Shown piece after piece: positions 52,201 to 64,000 of a stretch of 64,000 nucleotides of DNA (position 1 is its first letter; each line of letters opens with the position of its first letter). The stretch is from Pomphorhynchus laevis (taxonomy: Eukaryota > Acanthocephala > Palaeacanthocephala > Echinorhynchida > Pomphorhynchidae), in the NCBI GenBank assembly GCA_012934845.2, contig WNNJ02002195.1, positions 1 to 64,000 of the forward strand. Reading direction: 5' to 3'. The position numbers and the translations under genes were made by a program. Below the pieces are notes generated by a model. That model was not told the origin of the DNA, searched no databases, and worked only from the letters and a program-made list of their open reading frames with translations.

Positions 52201-53409
52201 TTAATTCGAACTGATGAATACTCGTCAACTAAAAACTTGCTTATCAGACCATCTGTATTGATGAAGGTCAATTCATTTGTTGCGTCATGGTGTCATTCCT
52301 GAAGTTACTTAAATATTGTCATATGTATTACAAAGATTACATAAAACAAACATAATAACAACAGTCTAGCATTTAAATAAAAAAGGTCAAAATGTTAAAA
52401 ACTATTGTAGATAAAAACGTCTACAGTAAACGATCAGCATGCTATTTGTAACGTCTAAACGTTTTTACTGTCCTAAGACTTAATCAGTGGTATGATTCAT
52501 ACGATTACGATTTGGCTCTCTGTTTGACTTTTAAAAATACCATTTTCTATAAATCGCTTAATTTGAGTGGCAAAATTATAGTAAACATAAATGTTGGTTA
52601 TTGGATTTTCTTTATTTATATGAGGCTTTTAAGTGAAGCTTCATTGTGTCATTTTTATCAATTACAAGAATTTGGCATAAGTATTATCAGGATTGCATCG
52701 AACATGCATGATAAACATGCTCATTGATTGTAAGAGAATACGGCAATATGTTGAAAGCAGATGTTAGTTAATAACATTTCAACATTTACGAACAGCATAC
52801 TATTGGTCACTTCTAAACGTCAAAGATAACTAGAAGAACTCATCAGTAGTATGAATATCTTGATAACGTTTTAGCTGTCTGCTTTACTTTTAAAAAATCG
52901 TATTTTTATAAATCGTATTAATGTAGCGGTAAAATTATGAAAAACTTAAATCTTGATTATAATTTATCTTTATTTATATCAAGCGTTTTTAAAATGCGAC
53001 ATTGTGTCATTTTTTTTATCGTTTTAAAAAACCTGGCATTTGTTTTATTAAGATTATATAAAACACGCATGAAATCAATAGTCATAGATTTCGATGGAAT
53101 ACGGCATATGTCGAAAGCTGATGTCGGTTAACTGTTAAACACATAACGATCAGAATTCTATTTTACTTATAAACGTCAAAGATGAACGAAAGCACTCACC
53201 TGTAGTATGAGCTATCTCGATGAGGTTTCGGCTGCCTGCTTGACTTTTGAAAAATAGCATTTTCTCCAAATAGCTCCATTCAAACTGCTAAATTCTCGTA
53301 AACAAAAAACTTGCTTATCAGACATCTCTATTCATATTAGTCACTTCATTTGTTGCGTCATAAAATCATTCGTTAAATATATTCAAAAGGTTGTCATATG
53401 TATCATTAA
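49274..53409 (+). repeat. HOR-B copy 1 (12-monomer higher-order repeat, 4,136 bp)
   Basis: Twelve monomer intervals between the GATTGGATTAAACAAGCG box at 49,274 and the next at 53,410. One interval is a half unit (box at 50,000 to 50,189, about 189 bp), the same shortened junction as in HOR-A (GATGCATCTCGATGAAGTG into an ATTGCATTAAAC box). HOR-B therefore descends from the same arrangement, with additional, more diverged monomers at about 50.2-53.1 kb. Confidence 0.92.
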
Positions 53410-56400
53410 GATTGGATTAAACAAGCGTAATAACAACAGTCTAGCATTTTCATTGAAATATGCCAAAATCTTAAAAGCTGCTGTTTATTAAAAATGTCCA
53501 CAGTTAACGATCAGCATACTATTTGTAACGTCTAAACTTCCATGATTACTGAAAGCACTAAGCAGTATTATGAGTTATTTTAATTTATATTTTGAGGTCT
53601 GCCTGGTCTTTGAAAATATAGCATTTTCTATAAATTGTTTAATTTTAGCGCAAAATTATAGTAAACTTTAAGGTTGCTCCTTTTAAACTATCTTTATTTA
53701 TATCAAGTGTTTAAATTATGCAGGATTGTGTCGTTTTTATTATTCAAATGAATTTGGCATGTGTATCATTCTAATTGCATCAAACAAACATAATAACAAT
53801 AGTCATGGATTTTAATGGAGTACGGCAATATTTTGAAAGCTGCTGTCCCATAATTACAGGTCAACACTAACGATCATCATACTATTAATCACTTTAAAAC
53901 GTCAAAGATGAACGAAAGAGCTTTTCTGTTGTACAGGCTAACTTGATGACGTTTCGGCTGTGGGCTTGACTTTTAAAAAATACCATTTTCAACCAATCGC
54001 TTAATTTTTGCGGCAAATTTATGGTAAACTTAAAACTGGCTTATCAGATCATTTTTATTTTTATCTGTCGTTTTAATGATCCTTTCTTGTGCAATTTTAT
54101 TATCCTACAAAAGACCTTGGCAGTTGTCAAATTAAGATTGCATCAAACATGCATGATTACAATGGTCATCAAATTCAATTGAATACGGCAATTTTTCAAA
54201 GCTGCTGTCAGGTAATAACTAGTCTACCAAAAAGTTCAGAATACTATTCGTTACTTCTAAGCGTCAAAGATAAACAAAAGCAATCATATGTAGTATGATG
54301 CATCTCGATGAAGTGTATTATTGAAATTGCATTAAACAAGCATTAATAAAAAGAGTCCAGCACTTCATTGAAACAGGTCAAAATATTGAAGGGTAATGCA
54401 CATAAAAAAATAGTGCGCAGTCAACGATAAGCCTACTATTCGTCGCGTCTAAACTTCAGTGATGACTGGACGCACTATTTAATCGTATGATCCATCTCGA
54501 TGACGTTTTGGCTCTCTGCTTGACTTTTAAAAATAGCATTTTCTACAAATCGCTTAATTTTAGCGCAAATTTATTGTAAACATAAAAGTTGCTTACCAGA
54601 TTATTGTTATTTATATCAGATGTTTTTATAAGGCGCCATTGTGTCATTTTTTGTTATCTTTTTTTAAGAATTTGGTATAATATCAATAGGCTTGCATCAA
54701 ACATGTATGATAAACATGGTTATGTGTTTTTAGAAAATACGCAATATGTTGAAAGCTGCTGTTAGTTAATTACTGGTTAACACAAACGATCTGCATACGT
54801 TTGGTCACTGCTAAACGTCAAAGATATCTAACAGCACTTATCATTAGTATAAGCTATCTTATTGACGTTTTGACTGTCTGCTTGACTTTTGAATAATCGC
54901 ATTTTTTTAAAATCGCATTTTTAAGCGACAAAATTATAGAAAACTTAAAACTTGCTTATCAATGGTTTTAAAAATGCGACATTTTGTCATTTTTTATCCT
55001 TTAAAAGAATTTGGCATTTGTATCATTAAGATTGGATAAAACATGCACGATAACAATTGTCATAGATTTCAATGAAATACGGCAAAATAGTGCAAGTGGC
55101 TGTCGGGTAACTGGTCAATTCATAACGATCAAAATACGATATGTCACTCCTAAACGTCATAGATGAACAAAAGCATTCATCTGTAGTATGATTCATCTCG
55201 ATGACTCCTAGGCTGCCTGTTATACTTTTAACAAATAGCATTTTCTAAAAGAGATCAATTCAAACTGCTGAATTATCGTACACTAAAAACTTGGTTATCA
55301 GTCTATCAGTATTCATATCAGTCAATTCATTTATTTCGTCATAGTGTCATTCATTAAATTTATTCAAAAGATTGTCATAGGTATTATTGAGATTGAATTA
55401 CACAAGCATAATAACAACAGTCCAGCATTTCATTGAAATAGGGCAAAATCTTTAAAGTTGTTGTTAGTTAAAGTTGTCAAAAGTCAACGATCAGCATACT
55501 ATTCGTCACGTCTGAACGTCCGCGATGACTGGAAGCACTAAGCAGTATTATGAGCCATCTTGATTACATTTTAACTGTCTGCCAGACTTTTGAAAAGTAA
55601 ATTTTCTATAAATTGCCTTGTTGTAGCGGCAAAACTATAGTAAATTTAAAGGTTGCTTATTAGATTATATTTATTATCAGGCGTTTTAATGATGCAGGAT
55701 GTGTCATTTTTTATTATTCAAATAGATTTGCCATGTGCATCATTAAGATTGCATTAAAGAAGGTTGATAACAATCGTCATGGATTTCGATGGAATACGGA
55801 AATATATTGAAAGCTGCCTTTGCTTAATAAGTGGTCAACACTTACGATTAGCATTGTAGTAATCACTTCTAAACGTAACAGATAAACTATAGAACTCTTG
55901 TGTTGTATTAGCTATTTTCGATAACGTTTTGGCAGTCGGCTTATCTTTTAAAAAATAGCATTGTTTATAAATTGCTTAATTTAAGCGCTAAAATTATAGT
56001 AAACTTTAAACTGTCTTATTAGTTCATTTCTAAATTTATCAGTCGTCTTTATGATGCTTAATAGTGTCATTTTTTATCTTTTATAAGAATTTTGCATTTG
56101 TATAATCAAGATTGCATCAAACATGCATGATAACAATTGCAATAAATTTTACTGGACTACGGCAATTTTGAAAGCTGATGTCGGGCAAAAACTTGTAAGC
56201 CCTTATTGATCAGATTACTATTTGTTACTTCTAAGCGTCAAAAATGAACAAAAGCACTAATTTGTAGTATGAGTCATCTCGATGACGTGTCAACTGCCGG
56301 CTTAACGTTTGAAAAAATATCATTTTTCCTAAATAGCTTAATTCGAACTGATGAATACTCGTCAACTAAAAACTTGCTTATCAGACCATCTCTATTTGAT

Positions 56401-57547
56401 GAAGGTCAATTCATTTGTTGCGTCATGGTGTCATTCCTTAAGTTACTTAAATATTGTCATATGTATTACAAAGATTACATAAAACAAACATAATAACAAC
56501 AGTCTAGCATTTAAATTAAAAAGGTCAAAATGTTAAAAACTATTGTAGATAAAAACGTCTACAGTAAACGATCAGCATGCTATTTGTAACGTCTAAACGT
56601 TTTTACTGTCCTAAGACTTAATCAGTGGTATGATTCATACGATTACGATTTGGCTCTCTGTTTGACTTTTAAAAATACCATTTTCTATAAATCGCTTAAT
56701 TTGAGTGGCAAAATTATAGTAAACATAAATGTTGGTTATTGGATTTTCTTTATTTATATGAGGCTTTTAAGTGAAGCTTCATTGTGTCATTTTTATCAAT
56801 TACAAGAATTTGGCATAAGTATTATCAGGATTGCATCGAACATGCATGATAAACATGCTCATTGATTGTAAGAGAATACGGCAATATGTTGAAAGCAGAT
56901 GTTAGTTAATAACATTTCAACATTTACGAACAGCATACTATTGGTCACTTCTAAACGTCAAAGATAACTAGAAGAACTCATCAGTAGTATGAATATCTTG
57001 ATAACGTTTTAGCTGTCTGCTTTACTTTTAAAAAATCGTATTTTTATAAATCGCATTAATGTAGCGGTAAAATTATGAAAAACTTAAATCTTGATTATAA
57101 TTTATCTTTATTTATATCAAGCGTTTTTAAAATGCGACATTGTGTCATTTTTTTTATCGTTTTAAAAAACCTGGCATTTGTTTTATTAAGATTATATAAA
57201 ACACGCATGAAATCAATAGTCATAGATTTCGATGGAATACGGCATATGTCGAAAGCTGATGTCGGTTAACTGTTAAACACATAACGATCAGAATTCTATT
57301 TTACTTATAAACGTCAAAGATGAACGAAAGCACTCACCTGTAGTATGAGCTATCTCGATGAGGTTTCGGCTGCCTGCTTGACTTTTGAAAAATAGCATTT
57401 TCTCCAAATAGCTCCATTCAAACTGCTAAATTCTCGTAAACAAAAAACTTGCTTATCAGACATCTCTATTCATATTAGTCACTTCATTTGTTGCGTCATA
57501 AAATCATTCGTTAAATATATTCAAAAGGTTGTCATATGTATCATTAA
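53410..57547 (+). repeat. HOR-B copy 2 (4,138 bp)
   Basis: Nearly identical to copy 1 across its whole length, with only occasional single-base and one-to-two-base differences, for example around 54,350 (GCATTAATAAAAAGAGTCC against GCATAATAAAAACTGTCC). Confidence 0.93.
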
Positions 57548-60500
57548 GATTGGATTAAACAAGCGTAATAACAACAGTCTAGCATTTTCATTGAAATATG
57601 CCAAAATCTTAAAAGCTGCTGTTTATTAAAAATGTCCACAGTTAACGATCAGCATACTATTTGTAACGTCTAAACTTCCATGATTACTGAAAGCACTAAG
57701 CAGTATTATGAGTTATTTTAATTTATATTTTGAGGTCTGCCTGGTCTTTGAAAATATAGCATTTTCTATAAATTGTTTAATTTTAGCGCAAAATTATAGT
57801 AAACTTTAAGGTTGCTCCTTTTAAACTATCTTTATTTATATCAAGTGTTTAAATTATGCAGGATTGTGTCGTTTTTATTATTCAAATGAATTTGGCATGT
57901 GTATCATTCTAATTGCATCAAACAAACATAATAACAATAGTCATGGATTTTAATGGAGTACGGCAATATTTTGAAAGCTGCTGTCCCATAATTACAGGTC
58001 AACACTAACGATCATCATACTATTAATCACTTTAAAACGTCAAAGATGAACGAAAGAGCTTTTCTGTTGTACAGGCTAACTTGATGACGTTTCGGCTGTG
58101 GGCTTGACTTTTAAAAAATACCATTTTCAACCAATCGCTTAATTTTTGCGGCAAATTTATGGTAAACTTAAAACTGGCTTATCAGATCATTTTTATTTTT
58201 ATCTGTCGTTTTAATGATCCTTTCTTGTGCAATTTTATTATCCTACAAAAGACCTTGGCAGTTGTCAAATTAAGATTGCATCAAACATGCATGATTACAA
58301 TGGTCATCAAATTCAATTGAATACGGCAATTTTTCAAAGCTGCTGTCAGGTAATAACTAGTCTACCAAAAAGTTCAGAATACTATTCGTTACTTCTAAGC
58401 GTCAAAGATAAACAAAAGCAATCATATGTAGTATGATGCATCTCGATGAAGTGTATTATTGAAATTGCATTAAACAAGCATAATAAAAACAGTCCAGCAC
58501 TTCATTGAAACAGGTCAAAATATTGAAGGGTAATGCACATAAAAAAATAGTGCGCAGTCAACGATAAGCCTACTATTCGTCGCGTCTAAACTTCAGTGAT
58601 GACTGGACGCACTATTTAATCGTATGATCCATCTCGATGACGTTTTGGCTCTCTGCTTGACTTTTAAAAATAGCATTTTCTACAAATCGCTTAATTTTAG
58701 CGCAAATTTATTGTAAACATAAAAGTTGCTTACCAGATTATTGTTATTTATATCAGATGTTTTTATAAGGCGCCATTGTGTCATTTTTTGTTATCTTTTT
58801 TTAAGAATTTGGTATAATATCAATAGGCTTGCATCAAACATGTATGATAAACATGGTTATGTGTTTTTAGAAAATACGGCAATATGTTGAAAGCTGCTGT
58901 TGGTTAATAACTGGTTAACACAAACGATCTGCATACGTTTGGTCACTGCTAAACGTCAAAGATATCTAAAAGCACTTATCATTAGTATAATCTATCTTAT
59001 TGACGTTTTGACTGTCTGCTTGACTTTTGAATAATCGCATTTTCTTAAAATCGCATTTTTAAGCGACAAAATTATAGAAAACTTAAAACTTGCTTATCAA
59101 TGGTTTTAAAAATGCGACATTTTGTCATTTTTTATCCTTTAAAAGAATTTGGCATTTGTATCATTAAGATTGGATAAAACATGCACGATAACAATTGTCA
59201 TAGATTTCAATGAAATACGGCAAAATAGTGCAAGTGGCTGTCGGGTAACTGGTCAATTCATAACGATCAAAATACGATATGTCACTCCTAAACGTCATAG
59301 ATGAACAAAAGCATTCATCTGTAGTATGATTCATCTCGATGACTCCTAGGCTGCCTGCTATACTTTTAACAAATAGCATTTTCTAAAAGAGATCAATTCA
59401 AACTGCTGAATTATCGTACACTAAAAACTTGGTTATCAGTCTATCAGTATTCATATCAGTCAATTCATTTATTTCGTCATAGTGTCATTCATTAAATTTA
59501 TTCAAAAGATTGTCATAGGTATTATTGAGATTGAATTACACAAGCATAATAACAACAGTCCAGCATTTCATTGAAATAGGGCAAAATCTTTAAAGTTGTT
59601 GTTAGTTAAAGTTGTCAAAAGTCAACGATCATCATACTATTCGTCACGTCTGAACGTCCGCGATGACTGGAAGCACTAAGCAGTATTATGAGCCATCTTG
59701 ATTACATTTTAACTGTCTGCCAGACTTTTGAAAAGTAAATTTTCTATAAATTGCCTTGTTGTAGCGGCAAAACTATAGTAAATTTAAAGGTTGCTTATTA
59801 GATTATATTTATTATCAGGCGTTTTAATGATGCAGGATGTGTCATTTTTTATTATTCAAATAGATTTGCCATGTGCATCATTAAGATTGCATTAAAGAAG
59901 GTTGATAACAATCGTCATGGATTTCGATGGAATACGGAAATATATTGAAAGCTGCCTTTGCTTAATAAGTGGTCAACACTTACGATTAGCATTGTAGTAA
60001 TCACTTCTAAACGTAACAGATAAACTATAGAACTCTTGTGTTGTATTAGCTATTTTCGATAACGTTTTGGCAGTCGGCTTATCTTTTAAAAAATAGCATT
60101 GTTTATAAATTGCTTAATTTAAGCGCTAAAATTATAGTAAACTTTAAACTGTCTTATTAGTTCATTTCTAAATTTATCAGTCGTCTTTATGATGCTTAAT
60201 AGTGTCATTTTTTATCTTTTATAAGAATTTTGCATTTGTATAATCAAGATTGCATCAAACATGCATGATAACAATTGCAATAAATTTTACTGGACTACGG
60301 CAATTTTGAAAGCTGCTGTCGGGCAAACACTTGTAGCCCTTATTGATCAGATTACTATTTGTTACTTCTAAGCGTCAAAAATGAACAAAAGCACTAATTT
60401 GTAGTATGAGTCATCTCGATGACGTGTCAACTGCCGGCTTAACGTTTGAAAAAATATCATTTTCCCAAAATAGCTCTATTCGAACTGATGAATACTCGTC

Positions 60501-61056
60501 AACTAAAAACTTGCTTATCAGACCATCTCTATTTGTGAAGGTCAATTCATTTGTTGCGTCATAGTGTCATTCCTTAAGTTTCTTAAATATTGTCATATGT
60601 ATTACAAAGATTACATAAAACAAACATAATAACAACAGTCTAGCATTTTAATTAAAAATGTCAAAATGTTAAAAACTATTGTAGATAAAAACGTCTACAG
60701 TAAACGATCAGCATGCTATTTGTAACGTCTAAACGTTTTTACTGTCCTAAGACTTAATCAGTGGTATGATTCATCCAATTACGATTTGGCTCTCTGTTTG
60801 ACTTTTAAAAATACCAATTTCTATAAATCGCTTAATTTGAGTGGCAAAATTATAGTAAACATAAATGTTGGTTATTAGATTTTCTTCTTTTATTTCTTTA
60901 TTTATCCTTTTAAAGAATCTGACATTTGTTTTTTTAAGATTGTATAAAACATGCATGAAATCAATAGTCATAGATTTCGATGGAATACGGCATATGTCGA
61001 AAGCTGATGTCGGTTAACTGATAAACACATAACGATCCGAGTTCTATTTTACTTAT
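57548..61056 (+). repeat. HOR-B copy 3, shortened (about 3.5 kb)
   Basis: Nearly identical to copies 1-2 up to about 60.88 kb. There GATTTTCTTC runs through a short TTTATTTCTTTATTT stretch into ATCCTTTTAAAG of the next monomer, deleting about one monomer. The copy ends at about 61,056, where the register changes to edge monomers. Confidence 0.88.
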
Positions 61057-62547
61057 CAAACGTTTTAGTGATACTGCATTGTGTCATTTTTTATTATTTT
61101 AAAACAATGTTGCATTTTATCATTTAGATTGCATCAAATATGCATGATAACAATGGTTATGGATTTCAATATAATACTGCAATATGTTGAAAGCAGCTGT
61201 CGCCTAATAAGTGGTCAACACCAACGATTGGCATACTATTGGTCACTTCTAAGCGTGAAAGATAAACGAAAGAACTTATCCGAAGTTTGAGTAGTATTTA
61301 TGACGTTTTGGCTGAATGCTTGACTTTTAGAAAACAGCATTTTCTATAAATTGCTAAATTTTAGCGTCAAAATTAGAGTAAACTTAAAAGTTGCTCATTA
61401 AACCATCTATGTTTATATCATTCGTTTAAATAATGCGACATTGTGTAATTTTTTAATTTTTGTAAGAATTTGTCATTTGTATCATAAACATCGCATCAAA
61501 CATGCATGATAACAATGGTTATTGATTTCAATGAAATATGGCAATATGTTGAAAGCTGCTTTCGGGTAATAACTGCAGGGCACTAACGATCAGCATACTA
61601 TTAATCACCTCTAAACGTCAAAGATGAACGGAAGAACTCTTCTGTTGTATGAGCTATCTCGATGACGTTTTGGCTGTCGGTTTGACTTTTGAAAAATAGC
61701 ATTTTCTACAAATTGTTTAATTTTAACGGCAAAATTATAGTAAACATAAAAGTTGCTTATCAGATTATCTTTATTTATATCAGGCGTCTTAAATATGCGG
61801 TATTTTGTCATTTTTTATTATTCAAAACAATTCGTCATATGTTTTATTAGGATTGCATCAAACATGCATAATAACAATGGCTTTGGATTTCAATGGAAAA
61901 CCGCAATATGTTGAAAGCTGCTGTCGCTTAATAAATGGCCAACACTAACGATCACCACACTATTAGGTAATTTTGAACGTTAAAGAATAACGGAGAACTC
62001 TTTTGTTGTATGAGCAATCTCGATGACGTTTTTGCTCTCATCTTGACTTTATAAATATCGAATTTTCTATAAATTGCTCATTATTAGCGGCAAAATTTTA
62101 GTAAATTTAAAACTTGCTCATAAGATCATCTCTATTTATATCAAGCTTTTTAATGATGCGACATTGTGTCATTTTTTATCCCTTTCAAGAATTTGGCATT
62201 TGTATTATTAAGATTGCATAAAACATGCATGATAACAATGGTCACAAATTTCAATGAAATATGGCAATATGTAGAAAGTTGCTGTCGAGAACTGGTCAAC
62301 TCATAACAATCAGAATACTAGATGTTTCTTCTAAACGTCAAAGATGAACTTAAGAACTGATCTGTGGTATAAGATATCTTGCTGACGTGTCGACTGCCTG
62401 CTTGACCTTTGAAAAATAGCATTTTCTCTAAAAAGCCTTATTCGAACTGCTGAATTCTCGTAAACTAAAAGCATGCTTATCAGATCACCTCAATTTATAT
62501 AAGTCTTTTATAACCGGCAATTGTGTCATTTTTTATCCTTGAAATAT
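61057..62547 (+). repeat. Diverged edge monomers of the satellite
   Basis: About four roughly 362-bp monomers with boxes near 61,129, 61,490, 61,852 and 62,213. They do not match each other or the HOR copies closely and have no higher-order register. No gene is visible; the short frames here are chance openings in the satellite. This is the usual appearance of an array border. Confidence 0.85.
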
Positions 62548-62918
62548 GACGGAAACAACGTACAGTTTGCACAAGTGGAAATGTGTTCTTTACAAACTGT
62601 ATCGTTTGTTTTTACAGAAAAGCAGCAGAGGAAAATTTTAGCAGATCATTAAAAGGACCGAAACACAAAAGGTAGGCGTAGGCTCACTGCTGATGAGGTC
62701 CACCTACGCTGATTGTAGTGTACAGTGCTGCATCTAGGATTAAAGAATTCACACGAGGATAATTTATGAAGCCGACCAAATGATGATACTCGCTCGTGTA
62801 TGCAATTATTCATTCTATTAACCTGGCAGATTCCGGTTTCCTGTCAAGAAAATTCAAAAGACAGATTGTCGGTTGTTTCCGTCAACTGTAGTGCTATCTC
62901 CGTCTTTTTGTTACAAAA
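62548..62918 (+). repeat. 370-bp repeat, copy 1 (371 bp)
   Basis: First copy of an unrelated tandem repeat starting at GACGGAAACAACG directly against satellite. It differs from the next copy by a few bases, including one extra A near 62,652. Confidence 0.92.
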
Positions 62919-63288
62919 GACGGAAACAACGTACAGTTTGCACAAGTGGAAATGTGTTCCTTACAAACTGTATCGTTTGTTTTTACAGAAAAGCAGCAGA
63001 GGAAAATTTCAGCAGATCATTAAAGGACCGAAACACAAAAGGTAGGCGTAGGCTCACTGCTGATGAGGTCCACCTACGCTGATTGTAGTGTACAGTGCTG
63101 CATCTAGGATTAAAGAATTCACACGAGGATAATTTATGAAGCCGACCAAATGATGATACTCGCTCGTGTATGCAATTATTCATTCTATTAACCTGGCAGA
63201 TTCCGGTTTCCTGTCAAGAAAATTCAAAAGACAGATTGTCGGTTGTTTCCGTCAACTGTAGTGCTATCTCCGTCTTTTTGTTACAAAA
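62919..63288 (+). repeat. 370-bp repeat, copy 2
   Basis: Complete unit. It contains overlapping inverted repeats sharing one right arm: GTTGTTTCCGTC (62872-62883, in the preceding copy's end) with GACGGAAACAAC (62919-62930), and CCGTCTTTT (62900-62908) with AAAAGACGG (62915-62923). Further pairs are CAAACTGTA/TACAGTTTG and ACACGAG/CTCGTGT. Short frames on both strands repeat with the unit and are not taken as genes. Confidence 0.93.
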
Positions 63289-63560
63289 GACGGAAACAAC
63301 GTACAGTTTGCACAAGTGGAAATGTGTTCCTTACAAACTGTATCGTTTGTTTTTACAGAAAAGCAGCAGAGGAAAATTTCAGCAGATCATTAAAGGACCG
63401 AAACACAAAAGGTAGGCGTAGGCTCACTGCTGATGAGGTCCACCTACGCTGATTGTAGTGTACAGTGCTGCATCTAGGATTAAAGAATTCACACGAGGAT
63501 AATTTATGAAGCCGACCAAATGATGATACTCGCTCGTGTATGCAATTATTCATTCAATTA
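63289..63560 (+). repeat. 370-bp repeat, copy 3 (partial)
   Basis: Practically identical to copy 2 until TGCAATTATTCATTC (63541-63555), where it breaks off against satellite of opposite orientation. Confidence 0.92.
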
Positions 63561-64000
63561 ATATCATGCATGTTTGATGCAATCTTAATCATTCACATTC
63601 CAAATTCTTATGAAAAATAATAAAATGAACACAATGCCGCATCATTCAAACGCATTATATAAATAGAGATTGTCAAATAAGCATATTTTAAGTTTACTTT
63701 AATTTTGCTGATAAAATTAAGCAATTTATAGAAAATGCTATTTTTCAAAAGTCAAGCAGAGCGTTAAAACGCCATCGAGAAAATTTATACTACTAATTTG
63801 TTCTCTCGTCAATACTGACGTTTAGACGTGACAAATAGTATACTGATTGGTATCTGTATACTTGTTTAAACTATTGCATCATTTAACATTTTGTTCTATT
63901 CTAATGAAATGCTGACTCTTGTTATCATGCTTGTTTAATGCAATCTAAATAATACGTATAAAAATCTTTCAAAAAGTTGAACGAATTAACCTATGGCGAA
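63561..64000 (-). repeat. Satellite in inverted orientation
   Basis: From here the satellite reads on the minus strand. CATGCATGTTTGATGCAATC (63566-63585) is the reverse complement of the GATTGCATCAAACATGCATG box, and the next box is about 364 bp further (TGCTTGTTTAATGCAATC). The monomer is diverged, as at the array edge. It continues beyond the window. Confidence 0.92.

Noticed and set aside
62800-63553. Protein-coding genes in the 370-bp repeat (81, 69 and 66 aa frames)
   Set aside because: Overlapping frames on both strands repeat exactly with the unit and lack known motifs. Nothing favours one as coding.

Overview
The window is almost entirely satellite DNA from a eukaryote, most likely an invertebrate animal. 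Three retroelement classes are embedded in it: a Penelope-like reverse transcriptase, a LINE with a restriction-like endonuclease, and a Ty3/gypsy pol fragment. I cannot name the species and see no host gene, tRNA or rRNA. The sequence is AT-rich except for the LINE and the gypsy fragment, which are visibly richer in GC.

The satellite monomer is about 362 bp. It is recognised by recurring blocks: a GATTGCATCAAACATGCATGA box, an AACGATCAGCATACTATT box, a GTATGA..CATCTCGATGACG box, and a GCTTGACTTTT..AAATAGCATTTTCTATAAA stretch. From 1 to about 49.3 kb, monomers form a seven-unit higher-order repeat (HOR-A, about 2,336 bp), in which the sixth interval is only about half a monomer. About 19 copies are present. 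Variants include a 2,153-bp form that lost another half monomer and a 2,371-bp form carrying a 40-bp perfect palindrome. From about 49.3 to 61.06 kb the array changes to a twelve-unit repeat (HOR-B, about 4,137 bp) in nearly identical copies: two complete and one shortened. From 61.06 to 62.55 kb the monomers are diverged and not in higher-order register, as at an array edge. At 62,548-63,560 an unrelated 370-bp repeat (2.7 copies) follows, and after it the satellite continues on the opposite strand to the end.

Three insertions interrupt HOR-A. (1) 25,632-26,672: the 3' part of a Penelope-like element on the minus strand, with a reverse transcriptase fragment and a compact structured non-coding block. 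(2) 29,617-34,339: an apparently full-length LINE on the minus strand with 12-bp target-site duplications. It has one long reading frame of about 1,460 codons, interrupted only by two TGA codons. The frame encodes an N-terminal zinc finger, a reverse transcriptase, a CCHC plus PD-(D/E)XK endonuclease, and an unexplained disordered-looking C-terminal extension of about 465 residues. (3) 45,145-46,632: a fossil Ty3/gypsy fragment carrying only RNase H and integrase parts.

Nothing here works as a host gene set. The biology is tandem-repeat evolution (amplification, unequal exchange, half-unit deletion, inversion) and its colonisation by retroelements. Copies of the surrounding satellite without the insertions lie elsewhere in the window, so the insertions postdate at least some amplification. 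The array could be centromeric or pericentromeric, but the sequence alone does not prove this.
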